Shown here: positions 46,263 through 58,300 of the stretch, piece by piece | How the letters are laid out: each line of letters opens with the position of its first letter | How positions within the stretch are numbered: position 1 is the first letter of the stretch | Assembly (NCBI GenBank): GCA_932294295.1 | Contig: OW028579.1 | Span: forward strand, 1,071,085-1,135,084 | From: Alitta virens | Taxonomy: Eukaryota; Annelida; Polychaeta; Phyllodocida; Nereididae | Length of the DNA stretch: 64,000 bases | Direction of reading: 5' to 3' | Notes under the pieces: model-generated | The model's input: the letters and a program-made list of their open reading frames with translations, nothing else | Told to the model about the DNA's origin: nothing | Database searches by the model: none | Made by a program: the position numbers and the translations under genes

Positions 46263-48052
46263 ACTGCACATACAATGACTTGCCTCTCACAAAATTTAAC
46301 AAAACTGCTTTGAAGTCAACCTTAGTATTAACAACACTTAATACCACATTAGTGCAGTTCAATTTAAGTTACTGTAATAACTTTCCACTGCAAGACCTCC
46401 AGTGTTCAATGACTATTGTTATCGGAGTCCCTTAATAATTCTTAAAATAGATGCAATACCACAAGTTAAGTTGCAATGTTTTAAGGCGGTCCAAATTACT
46501 TCAGTTTTCCATATATATCAATGCGAAAGTCTTGAAATCAAACAAATGCAAATTCATTATTTCTTGCTTCTGTGTCAACACTTCAGCGTATGCGCAACCC
46601 TCTGAAGTCGCCAGAATCACAATTTATACCAAAAAACCAAAAACTTCCTGAATGTCATGCTCACACACCCAATGTCACCCGGTGCCAACTACGTCATTGA
46701 CACTGGGATGGTCTTCATTCATATGTATGCGTTCAGTGCCTGCACACCCCATCTGATATATGCCTCACTTCACATGTATATAAATAATTGGGCTTGTTAG
46801 CTTTTACATTTTACAAAATCAACAAAAAGTGACTGTCTCAATGCATGACGTAATAGCAAACTCCCACGGTATCACATGACTGCACAAGAATGAAAACATT
46901 AAATTTGTACTTCAAGAATTTTCTAACAACAAATGATCGTTTTGTTTCATCTTGTGTTTATGCAATGAGATAACTTGAAATAAATAAACTGATTGTGCAC
47001 TGCAGGGAATTGTGAAGTCCAATACATCTAAATATACATGTTGAATCAATGAGCTTCCTCAAGTAAGGGGTTAGCTTGTCATGCTGCTCACAACCATGAT
47101 AGAACTTCAATTGTTTACAGAGTACACTTTAAGAGTGTTCACAATATGCACGGGACAAAATTTACATCTACATGTAATAAGAAACAAACACATTAACATA
47201 ACTGACATAAGAAATTACAAATTGAATTTTATAGTTTACATCCTCTGCGTTTCGAGATTTCATAATAACAATAAAGATCGAGTTATCCAGGCTTGCCTCA
47301 GATATAACGCCTTTCGTACAATTTATCTCCTTTCTGCTCCCACTCAAAAATGAATCACAATATTTTCATTGTTCAACCCCGTGTTTCTATGTATTTATAA
47401 TATCAAATGGCCCTTAGCTTTTTTTATTTTACGACAATATGACTAAACCATAATCCTCGGGCCTATGTGAAAATACCCACCAATCCGATACCAGGTAATT
47501 AATGCAATGAACTGATTATGAAGTTTAAAATGCACTACTACAGAATTACAAATAGCAAGAAGCCAAGAAGCACTGATGCTAAATGAGTTTCAATGCATCA
47601 AAGCAAATCATTTACATAGATAACAAAGTTTTGAAGCTGTTATAGGCAGACCATTATAATACTGAGAAAGGAAGTATATTTAAGGGATGACTTGTCACAT
47701 ATGGTTATTCATAACCAGATCAACACAAAGTACTCTAATACAGTACGAAGCGCCTAAATTGTACAAAAAAACCTATGACGAGAAACTATTTAGTGTGGTG
47801 CACCACAGACTCGAGAACCAAATGAACAACGTGCATCAGGAAGAAAGTTACTTTCACCGGCAATCGCCTCGCTGGGGTATTACTAGAACAGTTTGTTAGG
47901 CATCAGTCACGAATCGACCGACACTATCATGGTTAGTAAATTGACCCAACATCGGCGTACATTTTTCACACTACGCTTGTAGACTTTAACTTTGGTCTGA
48001 CCCCCAGGTGACCTAATTTGAGCAAAATAGGTCAGAGCTAGGTCAGGGCGAC
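46263..48052. other. Intergenic region before MID1IP1
   Basis: No gene is recognised; the open frames (up to 90 codons) are AT-rich and unmatched. The right end includes the 3' flank of the minus-strand MID1IP1-like gene and a DR5 hormone-response-like site. Confidence 0.55.
48029..48045 (+). promoter_or_regulatory. Perfect DR5 AGGTCA direct repeat
   Basis: AGGTCA at 48029-48034 and 48040-48045 with a 5-bp spacer, the classic retinoic acid receptor/RXR spacing. It lies 7 bp beyond the stop codon of the MID1IP1-like gene, so in its 3' untranslated region. AGGTGACC (48006-48013) adds a related half-site. Function is unproven. Confidence 0.45.
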
Positions 48053-48773
48053 TCACAGGAATGATGAAATTGACCTTGAGGACATGGAAGTATCTCCTAC
48101 TTCTTCTTGGTAACGCTTCGTCAATTTCTGGGCGGTGTCTGTGAGCTGGCTCAGGACTGTGAAAAGACCCTTCAGGTGGTGACGGAACATTTCGGCAGTA
48201 TGTCTGGACAAATCATCTTGGACAGGCTCGGCTTCATCTTCATCTGTCTCGGACTTGGGACCTCGAACAAGCTCGGTCTTGACTGCGTTTAACATGGAAT
48301 AGAATGTGTGCAGATCGGTGTTCTGTGAAGGAACGACGGCTTGAGTGGTCCCGTTCTTCAGACTGTTCAGTTGGTACATCTCACCGACCGGCATATCTCT
48401 CAACCGACTTGGAATCATAATCGTTTCATCCATGTCATTCACAGCATGGACAAACCGGTTCATCGCTGACAATAAGCTCTGTTGACTTGTGACTGGAAGA
48501 AAAGGGCAATTTAATCAATTATTAGTCCCCAGTCCCAGACAATAATTTTATCATAAGATCTAAACAAATTTGGCTGGATTCATTTATGCTCTAACCTCGC
48601 CATAATAAATTAAAGACCTTATGAATTCAACTAAAACCCCTTCATACAAAAATTGTTTAAAAATGTCCAAAAAACAAAATCAATGAATGCCAGAATGGTT
48701 ATGCCAAGCCCAAGGAAACAATTTAATTTTTACCTTCACGATTTCCATCGCTGTACAGATCGGAGGTCTGCAT
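48053..48773 (-). CDS. MID1IP1/THRSP (Spot 14) family protein, two coding exons
   Basis: Exons 48773-48734 and 48492-48053 on the minus strand have GT/AG borders and join in phase to 159 residues (human MID1IP1 is 183). Family marks are the block SLLSAMNRFVHAVNDMDETIMIPSRLRDMP near residues 18-47 and the C-terminal helices HHLKGLFTVLSQLT and KLTKRYQEEVG. Vertebrate members bind the E3 ligase MID1 and promote acetyl-CoA carboxylase polymerisation and lipogenesis, mainly in the cytosol; that role is carried over from the family. The middle is acidic (SETDEDEAEPVQDD). The start is the ATG beginning MQTSDLYSDGN, which aligns with the vertebrate N-terminus. As an invertebrate gene it may predate the MID1IP1/THRSP split, so no symbol is given. 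Confidence 0.88.
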
Positions 48774-49663
48774 CTTCAGGCCAGGCATTTGTGACTTTTG
48801 CAGTAGAGATAAGTGTTCACCGATGTCACAGATTCTGTCAGCTCTAGTCACAAGAATGTCAAGAGAAATACACGTTGGGTGTCTAATGTTTATCCTCTGT
48901 AACCGGCATGACAGAGGGGGGGAGCAGACCTTCCTAGAAAAACTCTTGGGGACGCAGCATGGTTTTTGCTCGAAACTGATAGATTTTCCGGTATTTTCCG
49001 GTAAAATCTATCCAATTCGGTCCCGTAATCTCATATTATACAAGTTTATGATATATTTCAGTCATTAATAAGCAATTAATATGCATAATTTTGAGTTTTA
49101 AAATGTATAATTCCGGTCCATTCTAACCTTACCCCCACAAGCATGATTCAACATAGACTCGTCCACGATCACGTTATTCTCCGGCATTCTGATTGGTCGA
49201 GAGGAAAGTAGTCATCGCAGCTCGGCATGTCTATCCTGTCCCAGTACTCATGCACTCACTTTGCACCCAGGCTATGGTCTGATCAAAATGGCGCCAGAAT
49301 TTGCTGACCACAAAATTTTACGGGTATAGCTTATACTAATCAAATATAGTATAGGCCACATAAAATTACGAAAATTATACTTTAAAGTTTGATGCCATTT
49401 TTATACACGTGGGTATAATATCACTTAATTGCCCCAATAAGTGCAACAAAATGCAGAAAAATAACTTTGCTTATTTTCTGTTTTTTTTTTTTTGTTCACT
49501 CTAACTTACTTCGTAATACTGTTCATGAGATCAGAAAAGTAGTGTATTTATATCTTAAGTTTAAGCAGGAAAGCTTAAATTATTGTATTTTGAAATGCAT
49601 GGTTGGTTAAATGCACTAAAACGCCCTGCTTACGGCAAATAAACTACAATAATAAATCTTTTG
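48774..49663. other. Upstream region of the MID1IP1-like gene
   Basis: It should contain the minus-strand promoter. No TATA box or start site is placed with confidence. No other gene is seen. Confidence 0.5.
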
Positions 49664-49918
49664 TAAATATATTTGCCTTGCAAATACAGAATACCAAAAC
49701 GAGGCACAGACGAACGTCATTAGCGTACGTCATTGCTTTGTGATACATTTTATTAAACAGCACCTTTTTAATTAGATTTGACAAAAATAAAAGTTTATTA
49801 TTATGGCTTCATGGAAACATCTCTTTTTTTTTCATAGAATGAAATCGCGAATCGGCGACACTCTTAATTTTCATAACGTTTATGACAGTAAAGACACTTT
49901 TAAAGTTAATTTTACACA
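49664..49918 (+). repeat. Direct repeat, copy 1
   Basis: It begins near ATATTTGCCTTGCAAATACA, continues through CCAAAACGAGGCACAGACGA and GAATGAAATCGCGAATCGGC, and ends TTAATTTTACA. The same sequence recurs at 52450-52710 in the same orientation with small indels. It has no coding content. No TG...CA ends or polypurine tract are seen, so it is not called an LTR. Confidence 0.8.
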
Positions 49919-50962
49919 ATTTGCTTGCAACAGCTAGCCAGGACCTTCAAATTTTGACTGTCATACCATCTGGGGGGGGGGGGGGGGGGGGGCAAAACCC
50001 CAGTATGATTTTTACCAATGTCCCAAGTGTCAAAAAATGTATGATAGCATTGCCTGAATATATTTGACCACTTTGAAGTTCTTGGACGCCACTAAGAAAT
50101 TGACTTATCTGCTGTGTCATGTGTCATAGTTGACACATTTGAATAAAAAGGTGGCTTATTTATAATACACCAAATTAAAGAATGTAGGCTTTCAATTGGT
50201 ATCTGACATACTATCATTTCTTTTGAATCAGGTATACACTTACATTGAACAATTATTGGACAAATATATATTTAATTGACAATATTATAATAAGAAATGT
50301 CATAATGGATATTTGAAGCTTATCATCATTTTCCTGACATTTGTACAGTATAATATATGCATGACATTATGATTTTAGGCACCAACTGATTGCATTGTGA
50401 CAATATGAGTGTGGGCAAAAATGTCACAAAGAAGACTGTTGCCTTATCAATAGTAAACAGGGATGTTTAGACTGTATGCAAGAGTGTGTGGGTGAAGATT
50501 GCTGGACTCCATATTCATGCATGGAGTCAAGAATCATTGCTGAGGGTTTCATTCGGGTCCAATGCGGCTACGATGTAATGGAACTGTAAGAGCACATTAA
50601 TGAGATTAATTTAGAAACAATGTAGAGGAAGTTTTACTGATTCTTCTCTGTGCATCCCAAGGAGATTGGGATCTTTATTTCATGCCATCAGAGCACTGAT
50701 TCCATTGTCATTGCATATGACAGTGCAAATCATGCCAGTTAATTATACCTAGATGTCTGTTCTTCAAGGAACTCATCTTGATATGCATCACATTTAAGAA
50801 AGGCTAGTGTTCTGTTCAGATGTGTGCCACTAATCCATTTGGATGTCTTCCAATAGATCAAGCACTTGAGATTACAGTCAACAGAGACACCTGAACTTTT
50901 AGTGTGGTAAAAACTGGGTTTATCCTCCAATCTGGACCCCTGAGCAAAGGAGTGTTTGCTTA
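49919..50962. other. Unassigned, possibly decayed coding sequence between direct repeats
   Basis: It includes a poly-G tract near 49972-49992. From about 50400 the base composition and several broken frames suggest a decayed transposon gene; one frame near 50711 reads IAYDSANHA. No frame is long enough to name. Confidence 0.3.
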
Positions 50963-51629
50963 AGGGGGTTTCACACATAGCCGGATCAAACGCCGGAGCG
51001 TCCCGGAGTAACATTTTATTACCTCCGGGGGGTTCCGGGATCAAAGAGCTGTTAAATGTCAACAAAAAATAAATGTTTGGCGATGTGTACACGATATCAA
51101 TACGGTCTCAACAAGAAGCAACACGGCGCTAACACGACTGTCCCGTTTAGAGTGAGGAGTGAACCGGATTTTCACGGTGCCTTCGCGGATATCACCGGTC
51201 TTTACACCGTGTTCATTCGTGTGGATCCGTTGTGGCTCCTTGTACTCTCCGGCGTTAATGGCGGCGAAATATTCATGCCCGGTTGACGCCGGATGTAGCC
51301 GGAGACATGCCGGAGTCAATACGGAGATCGGCAGAGTCTACTGGGCGTCTACACGGGTCTACACGGGTCTACACGGGTCTACACGGGTCTACACGGATCT
51401 ACACGGATTAAATTACTCCGGGAACTCCGGCATGAAAAATTAAACATGTTTAATTTTTTCCCCCGGAGTCCCAAGGTGCTCCCGGAGCGCCCCGGACAAT
51501 GACGGACAATGCCGGACAATCCCGGACATGAACACGATGTCTATACGGCTTTCCCCGGAGTATGCGGGAGTATTCCGGAGTTGACCTCCGTGACGCTCCG
51601 GCGTCTGATCCGGCTATGTGATGTCCCCT
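50963..51629 (+). mobile_element. Harbinger-like MITE, copy 1 of a palindromic pair (667 bp)
   Basis: The outer end is AGGGGGTTTCACACATAGCC and the inner end is its diverged reverse complement (CTATGTGATGTCCCCT). TTA lies on both sides (50960-50962 and 51630-51632), the 3-bp target duplication of PIF/Harbinger elements. The element is GC-rich (CCGGAG repeats) against an AT-rich background. It carries six 10-bp units GTCTACACGG at 51347-51406. The open frames inside are by-products of this composition. Confidence 0.78.
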
Positions 51630-51632
51630 TTA

Positions 51633-52291
51633 AGGGGGTTTCACACATAGCCGGATCAGACGCCGGAGCGTCACGGAGGTCAACTCCGGAATACTCCCGC
51701 ATACTCCGGGGAAAGCCGTATAGACATCGTGTTCATGTCCGGGATTGTCCGGCATTGTCCGTCATTGTCCGGGGCGCTCCGGGAGCACCTTGGGACTCCG
51801 GGGGAAAAAATTAAACATGTTTAATTTTTCATGCCGGAGTTCCCGGAGTAATTTAATCCGTGTAGATCCGTGTAGACCCGTGTAGACCCGTGTAGACCCG
51901 TGTAGACGCCCAGTAGACTCCGCCGATCTCCGTATTGACTCCGGCATGTCTCCGGCTACATCCGGCGTCAACCGGGCATGAATATTTCGCCGCCATTAAC
52001 GCCGGAGAGTACAAGGAGCCACAACGGATCCACACGAATGAACACGGTGTAAAGACCGGTGATATCCGCGAAGGCACCGTGAAAATCCGGTTCACTCCTC
52101 ACTCTAAACGGGACAGTCGTGTTAGCGCCGTGTTGCTTCTTGTTGAGACCGTATTGATATCGTGTACACATCGCCAAACATTTATTTTTTGTTGACATTT
52201 AACAGCTCTTTGATCCCGGAACCCCCCGGAGGTAATAAAATGTTACTCCGGGACGCTCCGGCGTTTGATCCGGCTATGTGTGAAACCCCCT
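51633..52291 (-). mobile_element. Harbinger-like MITE, copy 2 of a palindromic pair (659 bp)
   Basis: It is almost the exact reverse complement of copy 1, so 50963-52291 forms one 1.3-kb palindrome. It has five, not six, of the 10-bp units and an intact inner end AGGGGGTTTCACACATAGCC. TTA lies on both sides (51630-51632 shared with copy 1, and 52292-52294). Confidence 0.78.
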
Positions 52292-52449
52292 TTAGCAGCT
52301 TAGAGCAACTCAGTAATTTTGTTCAAGAGAATGAGGAAGCATGCTGTGCTGATTCAGGATATTCAAGGAAGAAATGCTAGAGCTTTAATTACCTGTTACT
52401 GACTTCTGTGACAGTGTTGAGTTGACTATAAATAAACTAATACATTTTT

Positions 52450-52710
52450 TGTATATATATATATATTTGCCTGGCAAATACAGAATACCAAAACGAGGCA
52501 CAGACGAATGTCATTAGCGTACGTCATTGCTTTGTGATACATTTGATTAAACAGCACCTTTTTAATTAGATTTGACAAAAATATAGTTATTATTATGGCT
52601 TCATGGAAACTTTTTTTTTTTTTTTTTTTTTTTTATAGAATGAAATCGCGAATCGGCTACACTTAATTTTCATAACGTTTAATGACAGTAAGTTAATTTT
52701 ACAGTATCAT
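52450..52710 (+). repeat. Direct repeat, copy 2
   Basis: It matches 49664-49918 in the same orientation (TTTGCCTGGCAAATACAGAA through TAATTTTACAG), with a long poly-T run at about 52610-52633 where copy 1 has a short one. Confidence 0.8.
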
Positions 52711-53680
52711 GTGAAGGTAAGTGTTCTCGGCATGGTAAGCATGATTGTCATTTGATCAAATAAAATACCCTAGGTCTAATTTGGCCGAAAGTATTGGTTG
52801 TAACTATTGTAATAAGGAAAATATGAAAATGTGGCGTGATATTCCTCAGCCAGTCACAGCCTATAAATAGTCTATTTATAGTTCACGGGCCAGTGAATAA
52901 ATAAATTGGTTAGTTTGCTATATGTGGTCATCACATCAACCACATGGTGGCGTGGTTGCGAAGGTCGACTAAACTGCACTCTAGTGGAAAGTACATTCAC
53001 TACCTGTAATGGTTGAGGGGACAACCACTGAACCAGCCCGGGACTTGGGGCCCGCGTAGAACTTTGGATTTGTGGCAGGCTAAGAGTTGTCTGAAAGGTT
53101 GGTTAGAAATTTAATTTCAGATATATTCCATTGAAATGAAATTTTGATGAAGCACACAGAACTTATATTTTTGTGAATTTTGAAGTAGTGGCTAGTGCGT
53201 GCCCCACACATGCAAACTTCTTATTTTCAATTTGTGTTGGGTGCACAGTGCACCCCATGTTTTGTCATAAGTATTTGTTCTACATTCTCATAAAAGCGCA
53301 TTAAATTTTTTTTCTTGAAATAGCCCATTTCCCTGATTGATACTGTCTCATTAACCGCTGACTAAAAAAATAAATAAGTCTTATAAAAAGTGGGCTGAAC
53401 TTTCCAAATGGAGAAATCGATTCTGGAAATTTACACTCCAAACTTTTTTTAGGGCTTGACGTTTTTTAAAGAACCCATTTTTAGATCCCCCCCCCCCTTT
53501 TTTTTTTTAGAGATTATCTTTTTTTTCAGGAAGAGGTTGGGGGCCCTCTTTGGGGTGGGCCCGTAGACTTGGTCATCACAGTCCCTATGGTATAGTTGAT
53601 CCCCTTAATTTTTCCTCAACGTTTTGCTAGCCCCATCAGAATGGTTCTACTCTGCTAATTTGGGACAAATCTAAATTATA
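52711..53680. other. Non-coding spacer
   Basis: No gene is recognised. Poly-C and poly-T runs lie near 53489-53525. Confidence 0.55.
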
Positions 53681-53819
53681 CATTGCCAATTGTGCCACAT
53701 GCGTTTTCCATGCGTTTGGATAAACGCATGGAAAACGCATGGTTTTTGCCTCATTATAATTAGCTAAAACCGTGCGTTTATCTTTCTCATGGAAAACGCA
53801 TGTGGCACATTTGGCCATG
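53681..53819. repeat. Mariner-type MITE, CATGGCCAA family, copy 1
   Basis: The ends are CATTGCCAATTGTGCCACAT and ATGTGGCACATTTGGCCATG, with TA on both sides. Inside are nested palindromes of GCGTTTTCCATG / CATGGAAAACGC. The same element occurs at 56009-56148 and 61023-61139. Confidence 0.88.
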
Positions 53820-54011
53820 TAGTACTTTACCTTTCAAAACTTTCTGACATTTTTTTCAGTTTAACATAATATGAAAAATAGGAAAAAAATTGCTTCATTC
53901 CCTGAACCCTGATGTAGATATATTATCTAAGTTTTAAAATTGTATGACTTCTTGTCATATTCTTTGTATATATAAGACATATAATGATGAATAAAATGTT
54001 CAAAATTCATA

Positions 54012-54128
54012 TTTTCCCATGGGGTAAATATGTAACATGGATGGACTCCTCTCTCTTCAATCTACCCCCGTTAGCGGCAAGAACTTGCCTTAGAGGGCTG
54101 CACTTTCCATATCTATCTATCTATCAAC
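54012..54128 (+). repeat. SINE 3' fragment
   Basis: CCCATGGGGTAAATATGTAA, GGCAAGAACTTGCCTTAGAG and a final (TATC)n match the SINE at 36623-36939. Confidence 0.8.
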
Positions 54129-54214
54129 CACTAAATACATGCGTAGTAATTAATAATGGAAAATATAGAATTGTAAAATTGTGTTGAATGCTGCATAAAA
54201 AACTGTCAGATCAA

Positions 54215-54313
54215 ATTCAAAGTTTTTTTGGCAAAATATTTTGATATTTTTAACTATTTCATGGACGCCAAATATGGGCATACATTTGGGTCAGCTATAT
54301 ATACTGCACTATA
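54215..54313. repeat. MITE fragment, GTGCAGTATAGCGGACC family
   Basis: Only the right end is present: ACGCCAAATATGGGCATACA then TTTGGGTCAGCTATATATAC and TGCAC. Compare the right end of 62067-62347. Confidence 0.65.
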
Positions 54314-54482
54314 CCCTAATCTTTTATTGACAATATTTTGGCTAATCAGCAAAAACAAATCGAAGTCAAAATTCATTTGTGTATCTTATCTTATTTTATC
54401 TTATTTTATGTGGTCTTATAATATTGAGGTATTCTCAATTCCTGAAAACTGGTATGCTAGCTAGATGATGTCTACTGCCTAC

Positions 54483-54545
54483 TCCCTCAATGCCACTGGG
54501 TCTGAGGCAGACGTGATGATGAGATGGCTTGTAGTCCACACCTTT
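54483..54545 (-). repeat. SINE fragment (reverse)
   Basis: TCTGAGGCAGACGTGATGAT and GAGATGGCTTGTAGTCCACACC match the reversed SINE body. Confidence 0.6.
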
Positions 54546-55343
54546 TGAAAAAAATTACACTTTTGCTGTCTGGAATTAATAATAATATTTTTATTATAAA
54601 TATTTTTTCTCGATCATGAAATGTTTAACCAAGATCAATAAAACAAAGAAAAAAAAAATAATGAAATTAATATCCGTTCAAATTGGATATATATAGATTA
54701 AAAAAATCTTGATTGTGAGATTCCATTGCTCTTACTAAGGAATAATTAAGAATTATGTCAAATTTAATTTCAACTATATAACCTATAACATGGACAAATT
54801 CTCAACACATCATCCCACTTCCTTTTCATTTTATTTTTTATTTTATGTAAGTAGCGACCAGAAAATCATTTTTTATGTAAGTAATTTGTTACCAGTTGTA
54901 TTGCTCAGTATGCAGTCAATCCTGTGTTAAGCGGTCACCCAGGTGATTATGCTATTGGCCATCTTGAGGGGTAAAACATATATAAAAATTCACTAAATGG
55001 AAGTCCATATCCATGTAGTTATCTGTAATCTGAATGGGGGGAAAAATTTATAATTCCCTGGAAATGTAGGCCTAGTTTTGATAACCCCTCCCTTCCTCCC
55101 CCCTTTTCTTTTTACCTGCAGGCCTATATTGCGTAACAACTGGGGTGAACTGTAGAGATTCCTAGCTGTACACAGATTCTGGACGCGTTACCTTGGCAAC
55201 CAGTAATCTATTTCAAGACGCAATATGCACGTACGCCACATCATCACAAGTTTGAGATTGGTTGCTAAGGGAATTTCTACTGGAATAAGCATCATTTAAA
55301 TAGCCATTTTAAGGAGTTTTTAATTATTGACCATCTCAAAATC
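54546..55343. other. Presumed promoter region of the monooxygenase gene
   Basis: AT-rich, becoming more mixed after about 55080. The start site and TATA box are not clear. No other gene is seen. Confidence 0.45.
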
Positions 55344-58300
55344 ATGGAGGATGTGTTCAAAGAAAACACGACTGTTGATGTCATTGTGATAGGAGCTGGG
55401 GCATCGGGTATCATAACAGCTAAATGGATGAGGGAGGCAGGCTACAGTGTTTTGATCCTGGAAAGATCCAATGCACTGGGAGGAGTGTGGCAGGAAAATG
55501 CAACTAACTCCAGACAAAGGTTAGTTTCAACATATATAACCAAACGATTTAGATGTTTGTTAAGTCATAAAACTAACTTGTACTACAAGAGGACTAATTG
55601 GAGGTGCCAGGTGCCTTGTACTCGGTGTCTATGCCGATGCAAGTAAAAGACCCCACCCAGGATGTAAATGTGTAACATGGTGTGGACTCCCAGCCTTATC
55701 ATCTCATTATATATAGGACCTTTGTCAGCTACACTTAATAATTTTGTGAAATCAATTTTTTTTAAATTGTATACAAACATCTTCAACTGCATTTAAATAA
55801 TATATATAAAAAAAAAATATCAAAGTAATAGCTTCTATGTTGATGTCAACGTCTCTTTGCTTTAATAGTCTGAAGCTTAAAATCTGCTAATATGACCAGC
55901 TGCCAGAGGTAGACGTAATGATGAGATGGTAGGCTTGGAATCCATACCATGCCACACACTTACCCTATGGGTGGAGTCTGTTCCTTCTCTCGGCATAGAC
56001 ACTGAGTACATGGCCAATTGTGCCACTTGCATTTTCCATGCATTTGGATATACGCATGGTTTTTGCCTCATTATAATTAGCTGAAAACTACGCGTTTTCC
56101 ATGCGTTTATCCTTCTCATGGAAAACGCATGTGGCACATTTGGCCATGTAGCATAACTTATATTCCCATCCTTAATTGTCATTCTATAAGTCATCTTTCA
56201 GAACACCTCAATATATCTATAGATATTAAGATCACCTCACTATTAAGTATTAAGAGCACAATTTAATGCTTTGTGCATGCATTACATAGGCCTATGCATA
56301 TGCTGCATTTGATGCGCTCTTACAGCAGTATATATCATATCATCACTACGTCTGCCAAATGTGCCAATGGCAGCCAATGAAAGAGCTACCTGAATTTCTG
56401 AAAAAGTCCAGATGGGTTATTTCATTTACTTCTGTTGTCAACAACAGTATCAGTGAACCTCAGGGTAGCTGGATTTTTATCAAATATATATTACTCCTAG
56501 AAATACAGTATAAACCTCCCCAACGAACACCATGGGGTAGTTAACATACAAATATAATTTGTCTAAAGTTGATAATTATATAATTGCATCTTACGCTAGA
56601 TGTTGTTCTTCTCAAAGAGATGGTAACTTACCTTTCACTATTAAGACCACCTCGCCATTTAAGTAATTAAAGTCAGTAGAATGTACACCTTAAAAGCTCT
56701 TAATGGTCTATAACTACATTTTCTGAATGGTCTGCAAATATGTTTTGATGGTAATAAATGCTTTTTTTTTTTTTTCAAAGTGCACTAATGAAAGACTGAA
56801 GTTATTTGGCATTTTGGTGTAGTTGATCATGGATATACTCATTTTTGTTGGATATGCAAGTCTGGTTCTCAGACAAACTGCACCCACGCGATGTATATTG
56901 TTAGATAAACACATTTTGTTGCCGACCATTCTCCATGGGATGTACATATATCGTGAAAGTGATGCACCACTTTCCCTAGACCACACAGTGATCGAAGTGG
57001 TCTTTAAAGAAATGCTTGTTTGGCAGAACTTTGTTAATATCACCACATCGATCTTATCTGGGAAATAGAAATAATTTAGTCTCCAAAGTATAAATCAAAT
57101 CGGAAACAGTGAAGTGGTCTTAATAGCGAGGTGGTCTGTACTCTGTAATATGTGTACAGTTCAGTTACATATAGGTCTGTATAAAGTTTATAAACTGGTC
57201 TACAGCTGGGTTGCCTAGTGGTTAAGTGTGATTCCTTGCTCAGGCACTTCATTATTGTTCATAAGGCACATCCCTGCTTCATGTCGATCACATCATAAAA
57301 CAGCCTCCATGATCACATTTATGGGATTATAAGTTGAGGTGCCTTGCACTTCATGTCCATGTTTAGGCAATTAAATAACAGACCTCACCCATGGAGTAAT
57401 TGTGTGCCATAGTGCCATAGACATAATGCGCACTAAATTTGTGTGATCTAATGATTTTATCAGACATTAATTACTAAAAAATAAATTATACATTGAGAGA
57501 AAATCCAGACCAAAACATTGGAAATGACATCATCACCATTGTCACGTCATCACTGGGTTTGTTTACATTTTGAGTTTTTGATGGCGAAAAACTTAATATT
57601 TATATTATTTATGTAAATTAAAATTAAATTGTTGACCAAAAATGGGCATGTAATGGTAAAATATATCATGAAACAAGAAGGCAGTATTGATTTATATCAT
57701 TACTTTCATGTGCAAATTAGGCAGACAGTGCACCTTTAAAGTAATGACAGTTTTTTTAAAATAGAGGAGCACTCACTGCTGGTGGAGATTGTATCAAGTA
57801 AAATACAACTTGTATAGTGTATCAGTCTTGACGCAAGACTCGATCAGGCCTTTCCGCAGGAGAGGGTCTTGTTGAATTCAGCGGAGCAGGAATCTTGGCG
57901 GGAGAGCAAGGAATTTGACTGTGTATACATCAGTCTATTGTAATAAGTAATCATAAGAATATAAAGCAAGGAGTATCTGTACTTCATAAGATGATGCAAC
58001 GTCGAATAAGGCGAATTTCAAAGAACTATTTTGTTCGCCGTCAAGTTAATATCCACCAGACCCTCATCTACAACACGGCCTAGCTGAGGGTCTGGATTCA
58101 GACTGATAGTGTTATATAAACAGTGTGGGCATCCAGAAATTTTTGGTGGAGGAAGTCTGATTTGTCCAGACCAATCTGGTTACCCGGAATGCGCAACACA
58201 ATGCGCACCCATAGCTATATCAAATGTTATGGCATACATTATAATAAAACCCAACCACAGTGGTGGATCAGCTCAATGAAACCCATGAGTGAGATGTCTG

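Noticed and set aside
50400..50960. Decayed transposase of a named family (for example KDZ) from an AYDSAN segment
   Set aside because: The frames are broken and the resemblance is too short to support a name.
51059..52195. Two identical 86-residue open frames, one on each strand
   Set aside because: They are mirror copies of the same MITE interior in the palindrome. Nothing protein-like supports them.
49664..52710. Direct repeats as retroviral-type LTRs
   Set aside because: No TG/CA ends, primer binding site, polypurine tract or target duplication could be seen.
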